Virus record (IMG/VR): IMGVR_UViG_3300031351_000221
Span: 1 to 43,580 of that record
DNA: 43,580 nucleotides
Reading direction: 5' to 3' (one strand)
DNA from: a virus
Shown: positions 22,091 through 30,493 of the stretch, one piece after another
How the letters are laid out: each line of letters begins with the position of its first letter
Position numbering within the stretch: position 1 is the stretch's first letter
The notes under the pieces: generated by a model
Told to the model about the DNA's origin: nothing
Databases searched by the model: none
The model's input: only the letters and a program-made list of their open reading frames with translations
Made by a program: the position numbers and the translations under genes

Positions 22091-25016
22091 CCGCAAACGT
22101 CGCGTTCTGTTTACTGGTGAAGCAAGTTTCTTAGCTACCGGTTTCAGTACTTACTGGAATGAGGTAATCAAACGACTACACGCAACTGGAGAATTTTTAT
22201 GTGCAGAGATGGGTAGCTATGCCTACGATGATGATCCACGTTGTCAACAAGTGCCGTGGAAGTTTTATCCAGTAGCACCTGCTCGCAATAATCAACGTGC
22301 TATGCAACAATATATGTCTAATCCAACTAATCAATTTGGCGAATGGCGGTTTGATGATGTTTGCTTGGATTTTAGGCCAGATTTAGTTATTGATCATAGG
22401 GATTTTTGGATGCAAGAGTTTATAGACAGGTCTCCATTTAGGAAAAATTTCACATTTTGCGTAGACCCACAAACCATTGTTTTGACAAGCGATGGAACCA
22501 AAAAAATTGGTGACATATCATCAGGAGATACTGTTTTAACACATCGTGGAAAATCGGAATTGGTTACTGCGATAAAAACATTCAAAACAAATAAGTCTAT
22601 GGTATCCATTCGGCCAAGTATGTGGTTCGAACCAATTTTAGCAACTTCTGATCATAAATTTTTGGCCGTTAAACATTCTGGTCGTAAATGGGATAAACAT
22701 CGTAATCTATATGCGAAAAATACAGATCAATATGATATCAGCGATGCCGAATGGATTGAAGCAAATGAATTAGATGATAAAGATATATTGATTATGCCAA
22801 AAGAACACATAAATATTGTTGATCCATTTATTAAAATGATAGATTTTACCAAAAGAAAATTAAATTATAAAACCATTCATAAAATGGACTATATACAGCC
22901 AGACAATAAATGTCATAGTGGTCATTGGATAAAAAATCATCAAATAATTGATAATGATTTTGCATTATTATGTGGTTATTTTTTAGCAGATGGAACCGCA
23001 AGCGGGAATCTGATTTCGTTTAGTTTTGGTGAACATGAAACTAAATATATAGATGATGTATTACGAATCATTAAACAAAAATTCGGAATAACTGGCACTG
23101 CAAAAAAGGTTAAAGACGAAGCCTGTGTGGAGGTATATTTCTGTAGTGTTTTGTTAAAAGATTTATTTTCAAATTTTTATACATCTAGTGATCAAAAAAT
23201 AATTCCAAAATGGCTATTGTTACAACCGAATCAAATAATTTCATGGATTTTATATGGTTGGCTAAGAGGAGACGGATGCTTAACAAGCACTTGTCATGAT
23301 CAATCTATGATAGAGGGTTTTACTTCAAGTTATGATCTTGCCATTCAATTGTTTCGAATATGCTGTCGTCTCGAATTGGCACCGAACATAATCCGTCGTA
23401 ATGCTGGAGTTTCTAAAATTGATAATCGAAATTGTCCTAATATTGGTGGATATAGATTACAATTTCATGGATCATATGCTAGGACTATTGCATCACAAGC
23501 ATATCCAGAACGTGTTGATGTAAATTTTAGTAAAAAATCAAGACATAGAACATGGTTTGACAAAAATGGCAATTTATTAACACAAATTAAATCTATTATA
23601 AGAAATATAGATCACGATGGAATGGTTTGTGATATAACAGTAGAAAATGATCATAGCTTTTTAGTACCATTTATAGCACATAATTGTGCAATGCCTACCA
23701 TCGATGGAGAGCCGCAGAGGGAACTTTGGTTGGATATGTATAAAAGATGTGATGGAGTACTAACTTATTCAAAATATGGTATGGACTTGCTTAAAAAGAC
23801 AGGAAGACGTGGAACAAATCTGATAACAATAGCGTCACCAGGCGCAGACCTTGAAATATTCAAGCCACCACATAATAAAAGAGAGCATAAGGCCAAGTTG
23901 GGTATTGACCCAAATTCTATTATTATTGGTACGGTTATGCGTAACCAAAAAAGAAAGTTGTATTACGATCTAATAGAAGCCTTTTCCATGTGGCTTCATC
24001 GCTCAAAGACAAAAGGACATATCGATTTAGCAAATCGTACTTTTCTGTATCTTCATACTAGTTATCCTGATGTCGGATATGATATAGGTAAAGCTATTAT
24101 GGATTTTAAAATTGGTAACAAAGTTATAATGACATATTTATGTAGCAATTGCCAGACTGCTTATCCTTCTTTCTTCTCCGGGGAAATGATGGTGTGTCGT
24201 AAATGTGGTCAGCTTGCTGCACATCCTCCGAACGCTAGTCATTCGTGTCCTCGCAATGTTTTAGCAGATATTATGAAAACTTTCGATCTTTATGTCCAAT
24301 ATTCCATAGCCGAGGGGTGGGGAATGCCATGCACAGAAGCGATGGCTTGTGGAATCCCAGTTGCGGCTGTTGATTATTCTGCAATGCAAGATCATTTACT
24401 ATGTCCAACAAGCATACCAATAGAAGTAGAAAGATTTTTCTGGGAAGCAATTATAGAAACCGAACAGCGAAGAGCACTACCTAGCAATAAAGATTTTGTA
24501 TCTAAATTAGACAAATTTCTAAAACAAAGTGAAGCCGTTAGAAATGAAAAATCAAAACAAACTAGGGCGTATATAGAAGAATTAATTGACACTTATGGTC
24601 AAAACACCAAAATGAGACGTTATAGCTGGGAGAGAACAGCAGCTATTTGGGGACAAGTGATCCGTGAAACTGTCATTAAAGATCAGAAAACGACTTGGTT
24701 GTGTCCTACTTCGCGTGTTCACCATCCGAATTTGATTCCACCTAGCAATGACATGAACAACAGCGAATTCGTCAATTGGGTAATTGGTAAAATCTGGAAT
24801 CGTCCCGATATGCTACGTACACACTTTGCTGGCGAATGGCTCAAATCTCTAAATAGCGGTTCAAAAACCGCTGGCGATCGACGTGTTCCATTTAATCGAA
24901 AAGATTTTGTCGATCATTTTGTTGGGATGGTGCAACAGGCAAATGCTATGGAAGAAAAACGCCTGGCCTCCCTAAAGCGCAAGACCCTAGACCAAGTGAA
25001 CGTAACGGTGTTGTAA
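22080..25016 (+). CDS. GT-B glycosyltransferase (GT4-like) interrupted by an intein
   Basis: A 978-aa precursor, about 569 aa after splicing. Start ATG 22080 with GGAG 5 nt upstream is preferred over GTG 22074. The N-terminal part (RRVLFTGEASFLATGFSTYW) is a GT-B opening. An intein splits it at NFTF/CAMP. The C-terminal domain has IIIGTVMRNQKRKL and the donor-site EGWGMPCTEAMACGIPVAA (ExxxxxxxE). A zinc-ribbon-like insert (CSNC about 24142, CRKCG about 24200, and HSC) lies before the donor motif. The tail (VHHPNL to DQVNVTVL) is unrecognised. First gene of the second glycan cassette. Confidence 0.85.
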   Translation: MESDRKRRVLFTGEASFLATGFSTYWNEVIKRLHATGEFLCAEMGSYAYDDDPRCQQVPWKFYPVAPARNNQRAMQQYMSNPTNQFGEWRFDDVCLDFRPDLVIDHRDFWMQEFIDRSPFRKNFTFCVDPQTIVLTSDGTKKIGDISSGDTVLTHRGKSELVTAIKTFKTNKSMVSIRPSMWFEPILATSDHKFLAVKHSGRKWDKHRNLYAKNTDQYDISDAEWIEANELDDKDILIMPKEHINIVDPFIKMIDFTKRKLNYKTIHKMDYIQPDNKCHSGHWIKNHQIIDNDFALLCGYFLADGTASGNLISFSFGEHETKYIDDVLRIIKQKFGITGTAKKVKDEACVEVYFCSVLLKDLFSNFYTSSDQKIIPKWLLLQPNQIISWILYGWLRGDGCLTSTCHDQSMIEGFTSSYDLAIQLFRICCRLELAPNIIRRNAGVSKIDNRNCPNIGGYRLQFHGSYARTIASQAYPERVDVNFSKKSRHRTWFDKNGNLLTQIKSIIRNIDHDGMVCDITVENDHSFLVPFIAHNCAMPTIDGEPQRELWLDMYKRCDGVLTYSKYGMDLLKKTGRRGTNLITIASPGADLEIFKPPHNKREHKAKLGIDPNSIIIGTVMRNQKRKLYYDLIEAFSMWLHRSKTKGHIDLANRTFLYLHTSYPDVGYDIGKAIMDFKIGNKVIMTYLCSNCQTAYPSFFSGEMMVCRKCGQLAAHPPNASHSCPRNVLADIMKTFDLYVQYSIAEGWGMPCTEAMACGIPVAAVDYSAMQDHLLCPTSIPIEVERFFWEAIIETEQRRALPSNKDFVSKLDKFLKQSEAVRNEKSKQTRAYIEELIDTYGQNTKMRRYSWERTAAIWGQVIRETVIKDQKTTWLCPTSRVHHPNLIPPSNDMNNSEFVNWVIGKIWNRPDMLRTHFAGEWLKSLNSGSKTAGDRRVPFNRKDFVDHFVGMVQQANAMEEKRLASLKRKTLDQVNVTVL
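22458..23684 (+). mobile_element. LAGLIDADG intein inside a glycosyltransferase
   Basis: In-frame intein of 409 aa. Block A is CVDPQTIVL, block B LATSDHKFLAV, and the LAGLIDADG helices are ALLCGYFLADGT and WILYGWLRGDG. Block F is CDITVENDHSFLV and the end is FIAHN before Cys+1 of CAMP. All residues needed for splicing are present. The host protein has no role in DNA replication, which is unusual for an intein. AT-rich and comparable in motif layout to the intein at 8169-9290. Confidence 0.93.
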
Positions 25017-25032
25017 CAGGAAGTAAATTTCC

Positions 25033-26214
25033 ATGAAAATATGTTATTTGGGTGTTTATCGAGACGGCAGTGGCTATGCTGTCCAATCTATTAACAACAT
25101 GCTCGCCATGGAAGCTGGTGGCATAGATGTCGTAGCGAGAGCCATCAAACTGTCTCCACAGAGCAACCATGAACTGGCCAAGAGAGTTGAGCATCTTGAA
25201 CAAAAAACCACCGACGACGTAGATGTTGTTGTGCAGCATGTGTTACCGCACCAATTCGAATACAAGGCTGGTGTTAGAAACATAGGCATGTTCGACTGGG
25301 AAACAACTCATTTCGGCAGGTCGAACTGGGGACACTGCTGTAACCTGATGGACGAAATATGGGTGCCATCAACACAAAATGCCCAGGCAGTTAAGGATAG
25401 CAATGTCTCTGTGCCAGTCAAGATTTTTCCATGTGCGTGTGACACGACCAGATTCGACAACCCCCCCACACCACTTGAAATCAAGAAGCTCAAAAACAAG
25501 TGCGTGTTCTATGTGATCGGGGAGATGACTCGTCGCAAGAATCTAGTAGGGGTCTTGAGGGCGTTCTACACAGCCTTTACGCTCCGAGATGATGTGGCCC
25601 TTGTCATCAAAACCAGCGTCCCAGGTAAATCCCCGGATGAAGCCACAGAATTGTTGCGGTCAACCATCGATGATGTGAAAAAATCGTTGCATACATACGT
25701 TCGACATCCATACTATCCACCGGTAGTTTGCATTACAGATTTTCTCCCAGATCAGAAGCTCGATCAGCTTCATGTAGCTTGTGATGTTTTCGTTCTAGCA
25801 AGTCACGGAGAAGCCTGGGGTATCCCAGCACACGACGCAATGGGATTTTGTAATCCGGTGATACTGAGCAATTGGGGATCATTCCCAGAGTTGACATATC
25901 CACAGGCCGCTGAATATTGGGAGCCAGAAACACATAGATTCAAATGGCCTGGCGAGATTGATTGTGGCTGGCTAATCAAAGGCCAATTAACTCCATGTTT
26001 CGGACACACAAACAGCTTCCCCGATCTTTATACTGGAGAAGAATATTGGTTTGATCCAGATATGGAACACCTGATTCACTGCATGAGGCAGGCATACTCA
26101 GAATGGCAAGATGGTTTTTTGTCTGCTAGGCAGCGAGCGGCCCAAAGGCGTGCAAGAGAATTCAGTCACGAGAAAGTTGGGCGGATAGCCCAAGAATTGC
26201 TGAAAACAAGATGA
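25033..26214 (+). CDS. GT-B glycosyltransferase, GT4 family
   Basis: A 393-aa GT4-type transferase. MKICYLGVYRDGSGYAVQS opens the first Rossmann domain, CVFYVIGEMTRRKNLVGVL opens the second, and HGEAWGIPAHDAMGFCNPV is the donor-binding ExxxxxxxE region. GC-richer than the intein-bearing gene before it. It starts 16 nt after that gene and its stop overlaps the following HNH start. Acceptor unknown; probable cytosolic enzyme using a nucleotide sugar. Confidence 0.82.
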   Translation: MKICYLGVYRDGSGYAVQSINNMLAMEAGGIDVVARAIKLSPQSNHELAKRVEHLEQKTTDDVDVVVQHVLPHQFEYKAGVRNIGMFDWETTHFGRSNWGHCCNLMDEIWVPSTQNAQAVKDSNVSVPVKIFPCACDTTRFDNPPTPLEIKKLKNKCVFYVIGEMTRRKNLVGVLRAFYTAFTLRDDVALVIKTSVPGKSPDEATELLRSTIDDVKKSLHTYVRHPYYPPVVCITDFLPDQKLDQLHVACDVFVLASHGEAWGIPAHDAMGFCNPVILSNWGSFPELTYPQAAEYWEPETHRFKWPGEIDCGWLIKGQLTPCFGHTNSFPDLYTGEEYWFDPDMEHLIHCMRQAYSEWQDGFLSARQRAAQRRAREFSHEKVGRIAQELLKTR

Positions 26215-26732
26215 AAAAAATATGGAAGGATATCCCAGAATACGAAGGCTTATACCAAGTGTCAAACTCTGGGGAAGTAAAACGAACGGCGGCTGGGCAA
26301 CGCACGCAGGTAGGCAGGCTGTTAAAACAATGCCGAAGGGGACGAAACAACTATAAATATCTTTGTGTTTGCTTGTACAAAAACGGAACAAAAAAGATGT
26401 GGCAAATTCACCAATTAGTGGCAGCAGCTTTTCTGGGGCCACACAAAGACATGATTGTTAGACATATCGATGGCAACAGATTCAACAATGCATCCACTAA
26501 TTTGGCATATGGAACACAAAAAACCAATATCCAGGACAGAACAAGGCATGGCAATACCATACGTGGGTCACGACAATGGAAATCAAAATTGAGCGAACAA
26601 AATGTGAAAAACATAAGGGTGTTGTATCGTTCTGGTAAATTTACACAAACAGAACTTGCATCTTTCTTTGGCGTATCACAATCTGCTGTCTGGAACATTG
26701 TGACAAACAAAACGTGGAATCATGTGAAGTAG
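26211..26732 (+). CDS. NUMOD4-HNH homing endonuclease with C-terminal HTH
   Basis: A 173-aa free-standing endonuclease with the same plan as 7457-7975: KIWKDIPEYEGLYQVSNSG (NUMOD4), QIHQLVAAAFLG and RHIDGNRFNN (HNH_3), and FTQTELASFFGVSQSAVWNI helix-turn-helix at the C-terminus. It overlaps the glycosyltransferase stop by 4 nt (ATGA) and ends 9 nt before the next transferase, so it is neatly intercalated without breaking either gene. Confidence 0.85.
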   Translation: MKKIWKDIPEYEGLYQVSNSGEVKRTAAGQRTQVGRLLKQCRRGRNNYKYLCVCLYKNGTKKMWQIHQLVAAAFLGPHKDMIVRHIDGNRFNNASTNLAYGTQKTNIQDRTRHGNTIRGSRQWKSKLSEQNVKNIRVLYRSGKFTQTELASFFGVSQSAVWNIVTNKTWNHVK

Positions 26733-26741
26733 GAGAAAACA

Positions 26742-27761
26742 ATGGCAGCACCTTTATCGTCAGTATTGAGAAGCATCAACCGAGACAAGAATAAACCCCT
26801 CAACATTCTAATGGCAAATAATCATGAAGGATACAGCGCTACACTTGCAAAAACAGGCCACAACTTCTATGTTTTGCAGCACCCTAAGTTTCACCCATGG
26901 GATACTAAAGAAAGACCGATGCCGCCCAACTTCTTTGTGTTGAGTGGTCGTGATATACCACAACAACTCAAAACAGACTTGGCATTCGACTTGGTGTTGT
27001 CACAAAACAGGGTTGATCATTACCCTATCATGTCACAGGTTGCCGTCCGGCTTAACTGCCCATTGTTGCAAATGGAGCACACGCTTCCGTGGCCAGATTG
27101 GGACGACGCCACGACCGAACGCATCGGTCACCTCAAGTGCGATCACAACATTTTCGTTGCCAAATTCTCAGTTGGAGCATGGTTCCACAATATTAATGAC
27201 CCAGATGTACAGATCATTCATCATGGCATGGACACAGATTACTGGGACGGATGGGTTGGTGGCGATGGCAAAGTAATGACCGCCGTTTGGAACTATATTA
27301 ATCGGGACAGAATATGTGGATTCTCTTTGTGGAAAGAAGTCACACAGGGGCTCGAAGTTAACCCATGGGGAGAAACACCCGGCTTCTCAAAGATGGCTGA
27401 TAGCGCTGATCACTTACGGGAACTTTACCGCCATGCATCAGTATTCTTGAACACCACCCTTTGGTCGTCGTGCCCGTTCTCTCTATTGGAAGCAATGTCT
27501 GTTGGTTGTCCAATTGTTACGACAGCGACTACATCCATCCCTGAATTCATCGAAGATGGAGTGAACGGTTTTATTACAAATGATCCAGTCACCATGAAAG
27601 AAAGACTACAAGAGTTGATCGCTGATCAGGACATGGCCCGCGAAATCGGTGCTGCTGGCAGGAAGACTGTGCTGGAAACATTTGGTCAGAAACGTTTTCT
27701 TGACGAATGGAATGAGGCGTTTTGGAAAGTAGCTAAGTGCCCCGCAGGTAGATGGGCGTAA
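26742..27761 (+). CDS. GT-B glycosyltransferase, GT4-like
   Basis: A 339-aa transferase preceded by TAGGAGAAAACA. NILMANNHEGYSATLAKTG opens the N-terminal domain, and VFLNTTLWSSCPFSLLEAM (about 233-251) with VGCPIVTTATTSIPEFIEDG forms the donor site. The order differs from the GT-B enzyme at 25033 but the fold class is the same. Likely adds one sugar of the cassette's glycan. Confidence 0.8.
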   Translation: MAAPLSSVLRSINRDKNKPLNILMANNHEGYSATLAKTGHNFYVLQHPKFHPWDTKERPMPPNFFVLSGRDIPQQLKTDLAFDLVLSQNRVDHYPIMSQVAVRLNCPLLQMEHTLPWPDWDDATTERIGHLKCDHNIFVAKFSVGAWFHNINDPDVQIIHHGMDTDYWDGWVGGDGKVMTAVWNYINRDRICGFSLWKEVTQGLEVNPWGETPGFSKMADSADHLRELYRHASVFLNTTLWSSCPFSLLEAMSVGCPIVTTATTSIPEFIEDGVNGFITNDPVTMKERLQELIADQDMAREIGAAGRKTVLETFGQKRFLDEWNEAFWKVAKCPAGRWA

Positions 27762-27772
27762 GGAGACAAACA

Positions 27773-28243
27773 ATGCGATTAAACCTAGGTTGTGGCAATG
27801 ATATTCGGTCGGGATACATCAACATCGATCGTCTGCCTCCAGGCCAAGTGCCACCGGACCTATATAGGCAGGGAGACATCCAAACGCTCGATTGGTTGAC
27901 CGAAGACAACACTATCAGCGAAATCGTCGCTTTGGATTGCATCGAATATCTACCGACCAATGCAGTACAACCCGCCATAGCCAATTGGGCACAAAAACTG
28001 ACGGCTGGTGGTACGCTGAAGATTCTAATGCCAGACTGTCATGCTGTCGCCAAAGCATTCACGCAGGGACAGTTCAATCTACAAGAATTCTCTCAGGTGA
28101 TTCTTGGTACCCAAGAAAATGGCGATTCTCGTCTATCTATGATGGATACTGCCACATTGTTGGAGGTGCTGCAAGATATCGGGTTGACTATTTCCATTAA
28201 GAGATATGAGGGTGTGGCGATTTATGTCGAGGCGGTGAGATGA
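27773..28243 (+). CDS. SAM-dependent methyltransferase-like protein
   Basis: A 156-aa Rossmann protein. Start ATG 27773 with AAGGAG 7 nt upstream is preferred over 27752. MRLNLGCGNDIRSGYINIDR is motif I, IVALDCIEYLP is the motif II-IV region, and LTAGGTLKILMPDCHA the following strand and helix. It is short for a full enzyme, like the glycan-locus methyltransferases that open LNLGCG. The stop overlaps the next ATG. Confidence 0.75.
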   Translation: MRLNLGCGNDIRSGYINIDRLPPGQVPPDLYRQGDIQTLDWLTEDNTISEIVALDCIEYLPTNAVQPAIANWAQKLTAGGTLKILMPDCHAVAKAFTQGQFNLQEFSQVILGTQENGDSRLSMMDTATLLEVLQDIGLTISIKRYEGVAIYVEAVR

Positions 28244-29004
28244 TAACTACTGGGTGTGAAGGCTGCTGTTTTCTGCACAAAGACGATCAGGGCAAGGGAT
28301 GCGTCCTAAACCAACTATGTGCCCTCAAGAACGGCAAGGTATTCGCTCCGGGATATTGCCGAATGTGTCGCAGCCATAAGTGGGCCAAAAGACAGCACAC
28401 AACGGATGTTGGCCAATTGTATCAAAAGGTTATCAAAGAACGGGCTCTCAGGATGGACCTTCTGGTATTTTTTGACGAAAGCAGAAATACCATCGAAGAT
28501 TTGCGGAAAACACTAGATGTAGATTGGTATGTGCCATACACCAGCAGGGTTATTATCATGGATGTAACTGGTTTTGGCAATAGACAGAACATCGCATTGC
28601 AGTATCTCAAAACCAAAAAGCAATCGACAGAAATGGTCATTGATAGTAGTGCATTGCACGAATCATTTGACCACCGAGGTGATACAGTTCGTAGATTATC
28701 TAAGCAAGTGAAATCTCCATTTTTCATGGCTATTCCGGCTGGCAATGCATTCAGAAATTTCCAAATTTTTGCCGAGATGATTCAGCACGTACCAAGTCGG
28801 GTAATCCATTGGTCGTTCCCGTTTACAATAGGAACTACAGCGATAGCACCGCTTCAATTCCATTATGGTCTGTTTATCACCGCACCATATCGAGCACTAA
28901 TGACTTCTTCCCAGGCGGAACCATTCATGACCCAGTTGAAGAAGGAAGAGGCTGAGACAGAGATGGGACTTACGTGGTTTTGCACGGATTGTTGGTTGAT
29001 ATGA
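28240..29004 (+). CDS. Cysteine-rich protein of unknown function in glycan cassette
   Basis: A 254-aa protein I do not recognise. The first 45 residues hold eight cysteines (CEGCCF, CVLNQLC, CRMC), consistent with a metal-binding module. The remainder, from about residue 70 (MDLLVFFDESRNTIEDL), has the feel of a degenerate GT-A fold: strand, helix, VIIMDVTGFGNRQNI, and a long C-terminal α/β part. A CTDC pair closes it. Overlaps both neighbours (ATGA starts). Its place between a methyltransferase and a GT2 suggests a role in the same pathway. Confidence 0.55.
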   Translation: MITTGCEGCCFLHKDDQGKGCVLNQLCALKNGKVFAPGYCRMCRSHKWAKRQHTTDVGQLYQKVIKERALRMDLLVFFDESRNTIEDLRKTLDVDWYVPYTSRVIIMDVTGFGNRQNIALQYLKTKKQSTEMVIDSSALHESFDHRGDTVRRLSKQVKSPFFMAIPAGNAFRNFQIFAEMIQHVPSRVIHWSFPFTIGTTAIAPLQFHYGLFITAPYRALMTSSQAEPFMTQLKKEEAETEMGLTWFCTDCWLI

Positions 29005-29771
29005 TAAAAGACAAAGAAAACGTAACTGTCGTGATAGCAACGCACAATAATGTCAAGACTATTGAGCGGGCATTGCGATCCGTAACCAAGGGCATCCGTC
29101 CTGCTAATCAGGTAATCATCGGTGACAACGATAGCACTGATGGTACATATGATGCTCTATGCAAATTACTTGATGCTGAACCTGTGACAATCGACAACAA
29201 AACCGGTATGCCACCAAAATTCGATGGTGAATTAGATGGTACACCTGTCAAAATTTTCCGCAAAAGACTCAGCACTATCGGTGACACATTAAACATCGCT
29301 ATGCAGATGCAATGGCAGGGAGTCACTCTTTTTGGTTTCATGGACCCGACAAGCTGGTATGCACCAGACAAAATTGCACAAGCAATTATGATTTGTAATA
29401 CCGTACCATCTGTTGCTTGTGTTGTTAGTGACTGTGATAACCATCATCCAGATGGCAGGGTGGAGAGAGTGTTTCGGTGCTCTTTTGACATGCAAAGACT
29501 CTTGGCGGGATTCCCCTATGACCGAAACTTCCTGATGCGTCCACAACTATTCCCTAAACTCAAAAACGGTTTCAATGCTCAGATGCCAATTCGAGACGAT
29601 TACGACATGATACTTCGGATATCAGAAATTGGGTTAATCTATCACATACCAGCACCACTACACCACAATGTCGTTTGTGAACTAGACGCAGCAACCAAAC
29701 AGTCTATTGTTCAGTGTGAGACGGCAGCAAAGCAAATGGCGGCACAGCGGAGGGGTGTCCCAAATGGCTAA
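29001..29771 (+). CDS. Glycosyltransferase family 2
   Basis: A 256-aa GT-A transferase; start ATG 29001 overlaps the previous TGA and is preferred over 28974. VTVVIATHNNVKTIERALRS is the GT2 start, QVIIGDNDSTDGT the nucleotide-binding second strand, and ACVVSDCDNHHPDGRVERV the metal-site region. The C-terminal QMPIRDDYDMILRISE fits the acceptor-side loop of GT2 enzymes. Confidence 0.8.
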   Translation: MIKDKENVTVVIATHNNVKTIERALRSVTKGIRPANQVIIGDNDSTDGTYDALCKLLDAEPVTIDNKTGMPPKFDGELDGTPVKIFRKRLSTIGDTLNIAMQMQWQGVTLFGFMDPTSWYAPDKIAQAIMICNTVPSVACVVSDCDNHHPDGRVERVFRCSFDMQRLLAGFPYDRNFLMRPQLFPKLKNGFNAQMPIRDDYDMILRISEIGLIYHIPAPLHHNVVCELDAATKQSIVQCETAAKQMAAQRRGVPNG

Positions 29772-30363
29772 GAATAAGTGCAAAAATATCAAGCACAAGG
29801 AAGCCGTCAAAAGAAAGATAAGTGCTGCCGAAGAGATGGCTAAGCTCGGCCTCAAACTGGATGATGATCAAGCGCTAATCGGATTTGTCTTCAACCACCT
29901 AGCAGTGTCTCATTTGACATACTTGGGACTCAACTCCATCAATCGACTGTGCAAGACATATGCCGGTGTTGACATCTGTATTTTCAGTCAGCATCTTATA
30001 CCATCGTGTCTACCACCACTTTGTCCTGTCTTTGGCGTTTCTGAATTAATAAGGTGGCATAATTATCCTCTGATAGCCACAAGTATCGGGACAACGATCG
30101 AAGCGTTGGCCAGCAATGCACCGATTATTTACCATTATGCTTTTGATCCAGAGTTCATAAATAAGCCATATCTCGAACCGTCAGATTTGGAACCAGCATT
30201 TTGTGATCCAAGAGTACGAGTAATAGTGAGACATGAATCTCACAAGGAATTAATTGAAGTAGAGTTTGGCATTCAAGTGTGTGATGTAATCGTGCCAGAT
30301 TGTAATGTTGAAGTATTGGCAAAGTTTATACTAACAGAAATGAAGCATTCAAACAAAAATTAA
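29764..30363 (+). CDS. Hypothetical protein ending the glycan cassette
   Basis: A 199-aa protein; ATG 29764, overlapping the previous stop, is used instead of 29707. The N-terminus is Lys-rich (KNKCKNIKHKEAVKRK). The core (FVFNHLAVSHLTYLGLNSI, then IATSIGTTIEALASNAPI) resembles the C-terminal Rossmann half of a GT-B fold, but no diagnostic motif is present. Tentatively a glycan-cassette accessory protein. Followed by an endonuclease relic. Confidence 0.5.
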   Translation: MAKNKCKNIKHKEAVKRKISAAEEMAKLGLKLDDDQALIGFVFNHLAVSHLTYLGLNSINRLCKTYAGVDICIFSQHLIPSCLPPLCPVFGVSELIRWHNYPLIATSIGTTIEALASNAPIIYHYAFDPEFINKPYLEPSDLEPAFCDPRVRVIVRHESHKELIEVEFGIQVCDVIVPDCNVEVLAKFILTEMKHSNKN

Positions 30364-30367
30364 TATT

Positions 30368-30490
30368 ATGAAACACGGTCATTACAAAGATGGGAGAACG
30401 ACCTATCAAATTATTCAATGGCGATTAAAGCATGGATAGTCAATAGAAAAGGCATTGACTACTTTAGTAAGAAAACAGAAAAGGAGATGA
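30368..30490 (+). pseudogene. Collapsed HNH homing-endonuclease relic
   Basis: ATG 30368 reads MKHGHYKDGRTTYQIIQ then WRLKHG-stop-SIEKALTTLVRK and TGA at 30488. The first part matches the N-terminal KHG start, and the last part the C-terminal DNA-binding end of phage HNH endonucleases (compare WPIKKALTIPVKK at 16547). The HNH core between them is missing, and TAG at 30437-30439 stands where homologues have Trp. The relic's end supplies the AAGGAG ribosome site of the next gene. Confidence 0.65.
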
Positions 30491-30493
30491 AGA

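Noticed and set aside
16146-30439. Stop-codon reassignment to Trp (TGA at 16146, TAG at 30437)
   Set aside because: TGA ends the RecA gene and TAG ends the helicase and ssb genes at sensible places, and both in-frame stops occur only in decayed endonuclease pieces.
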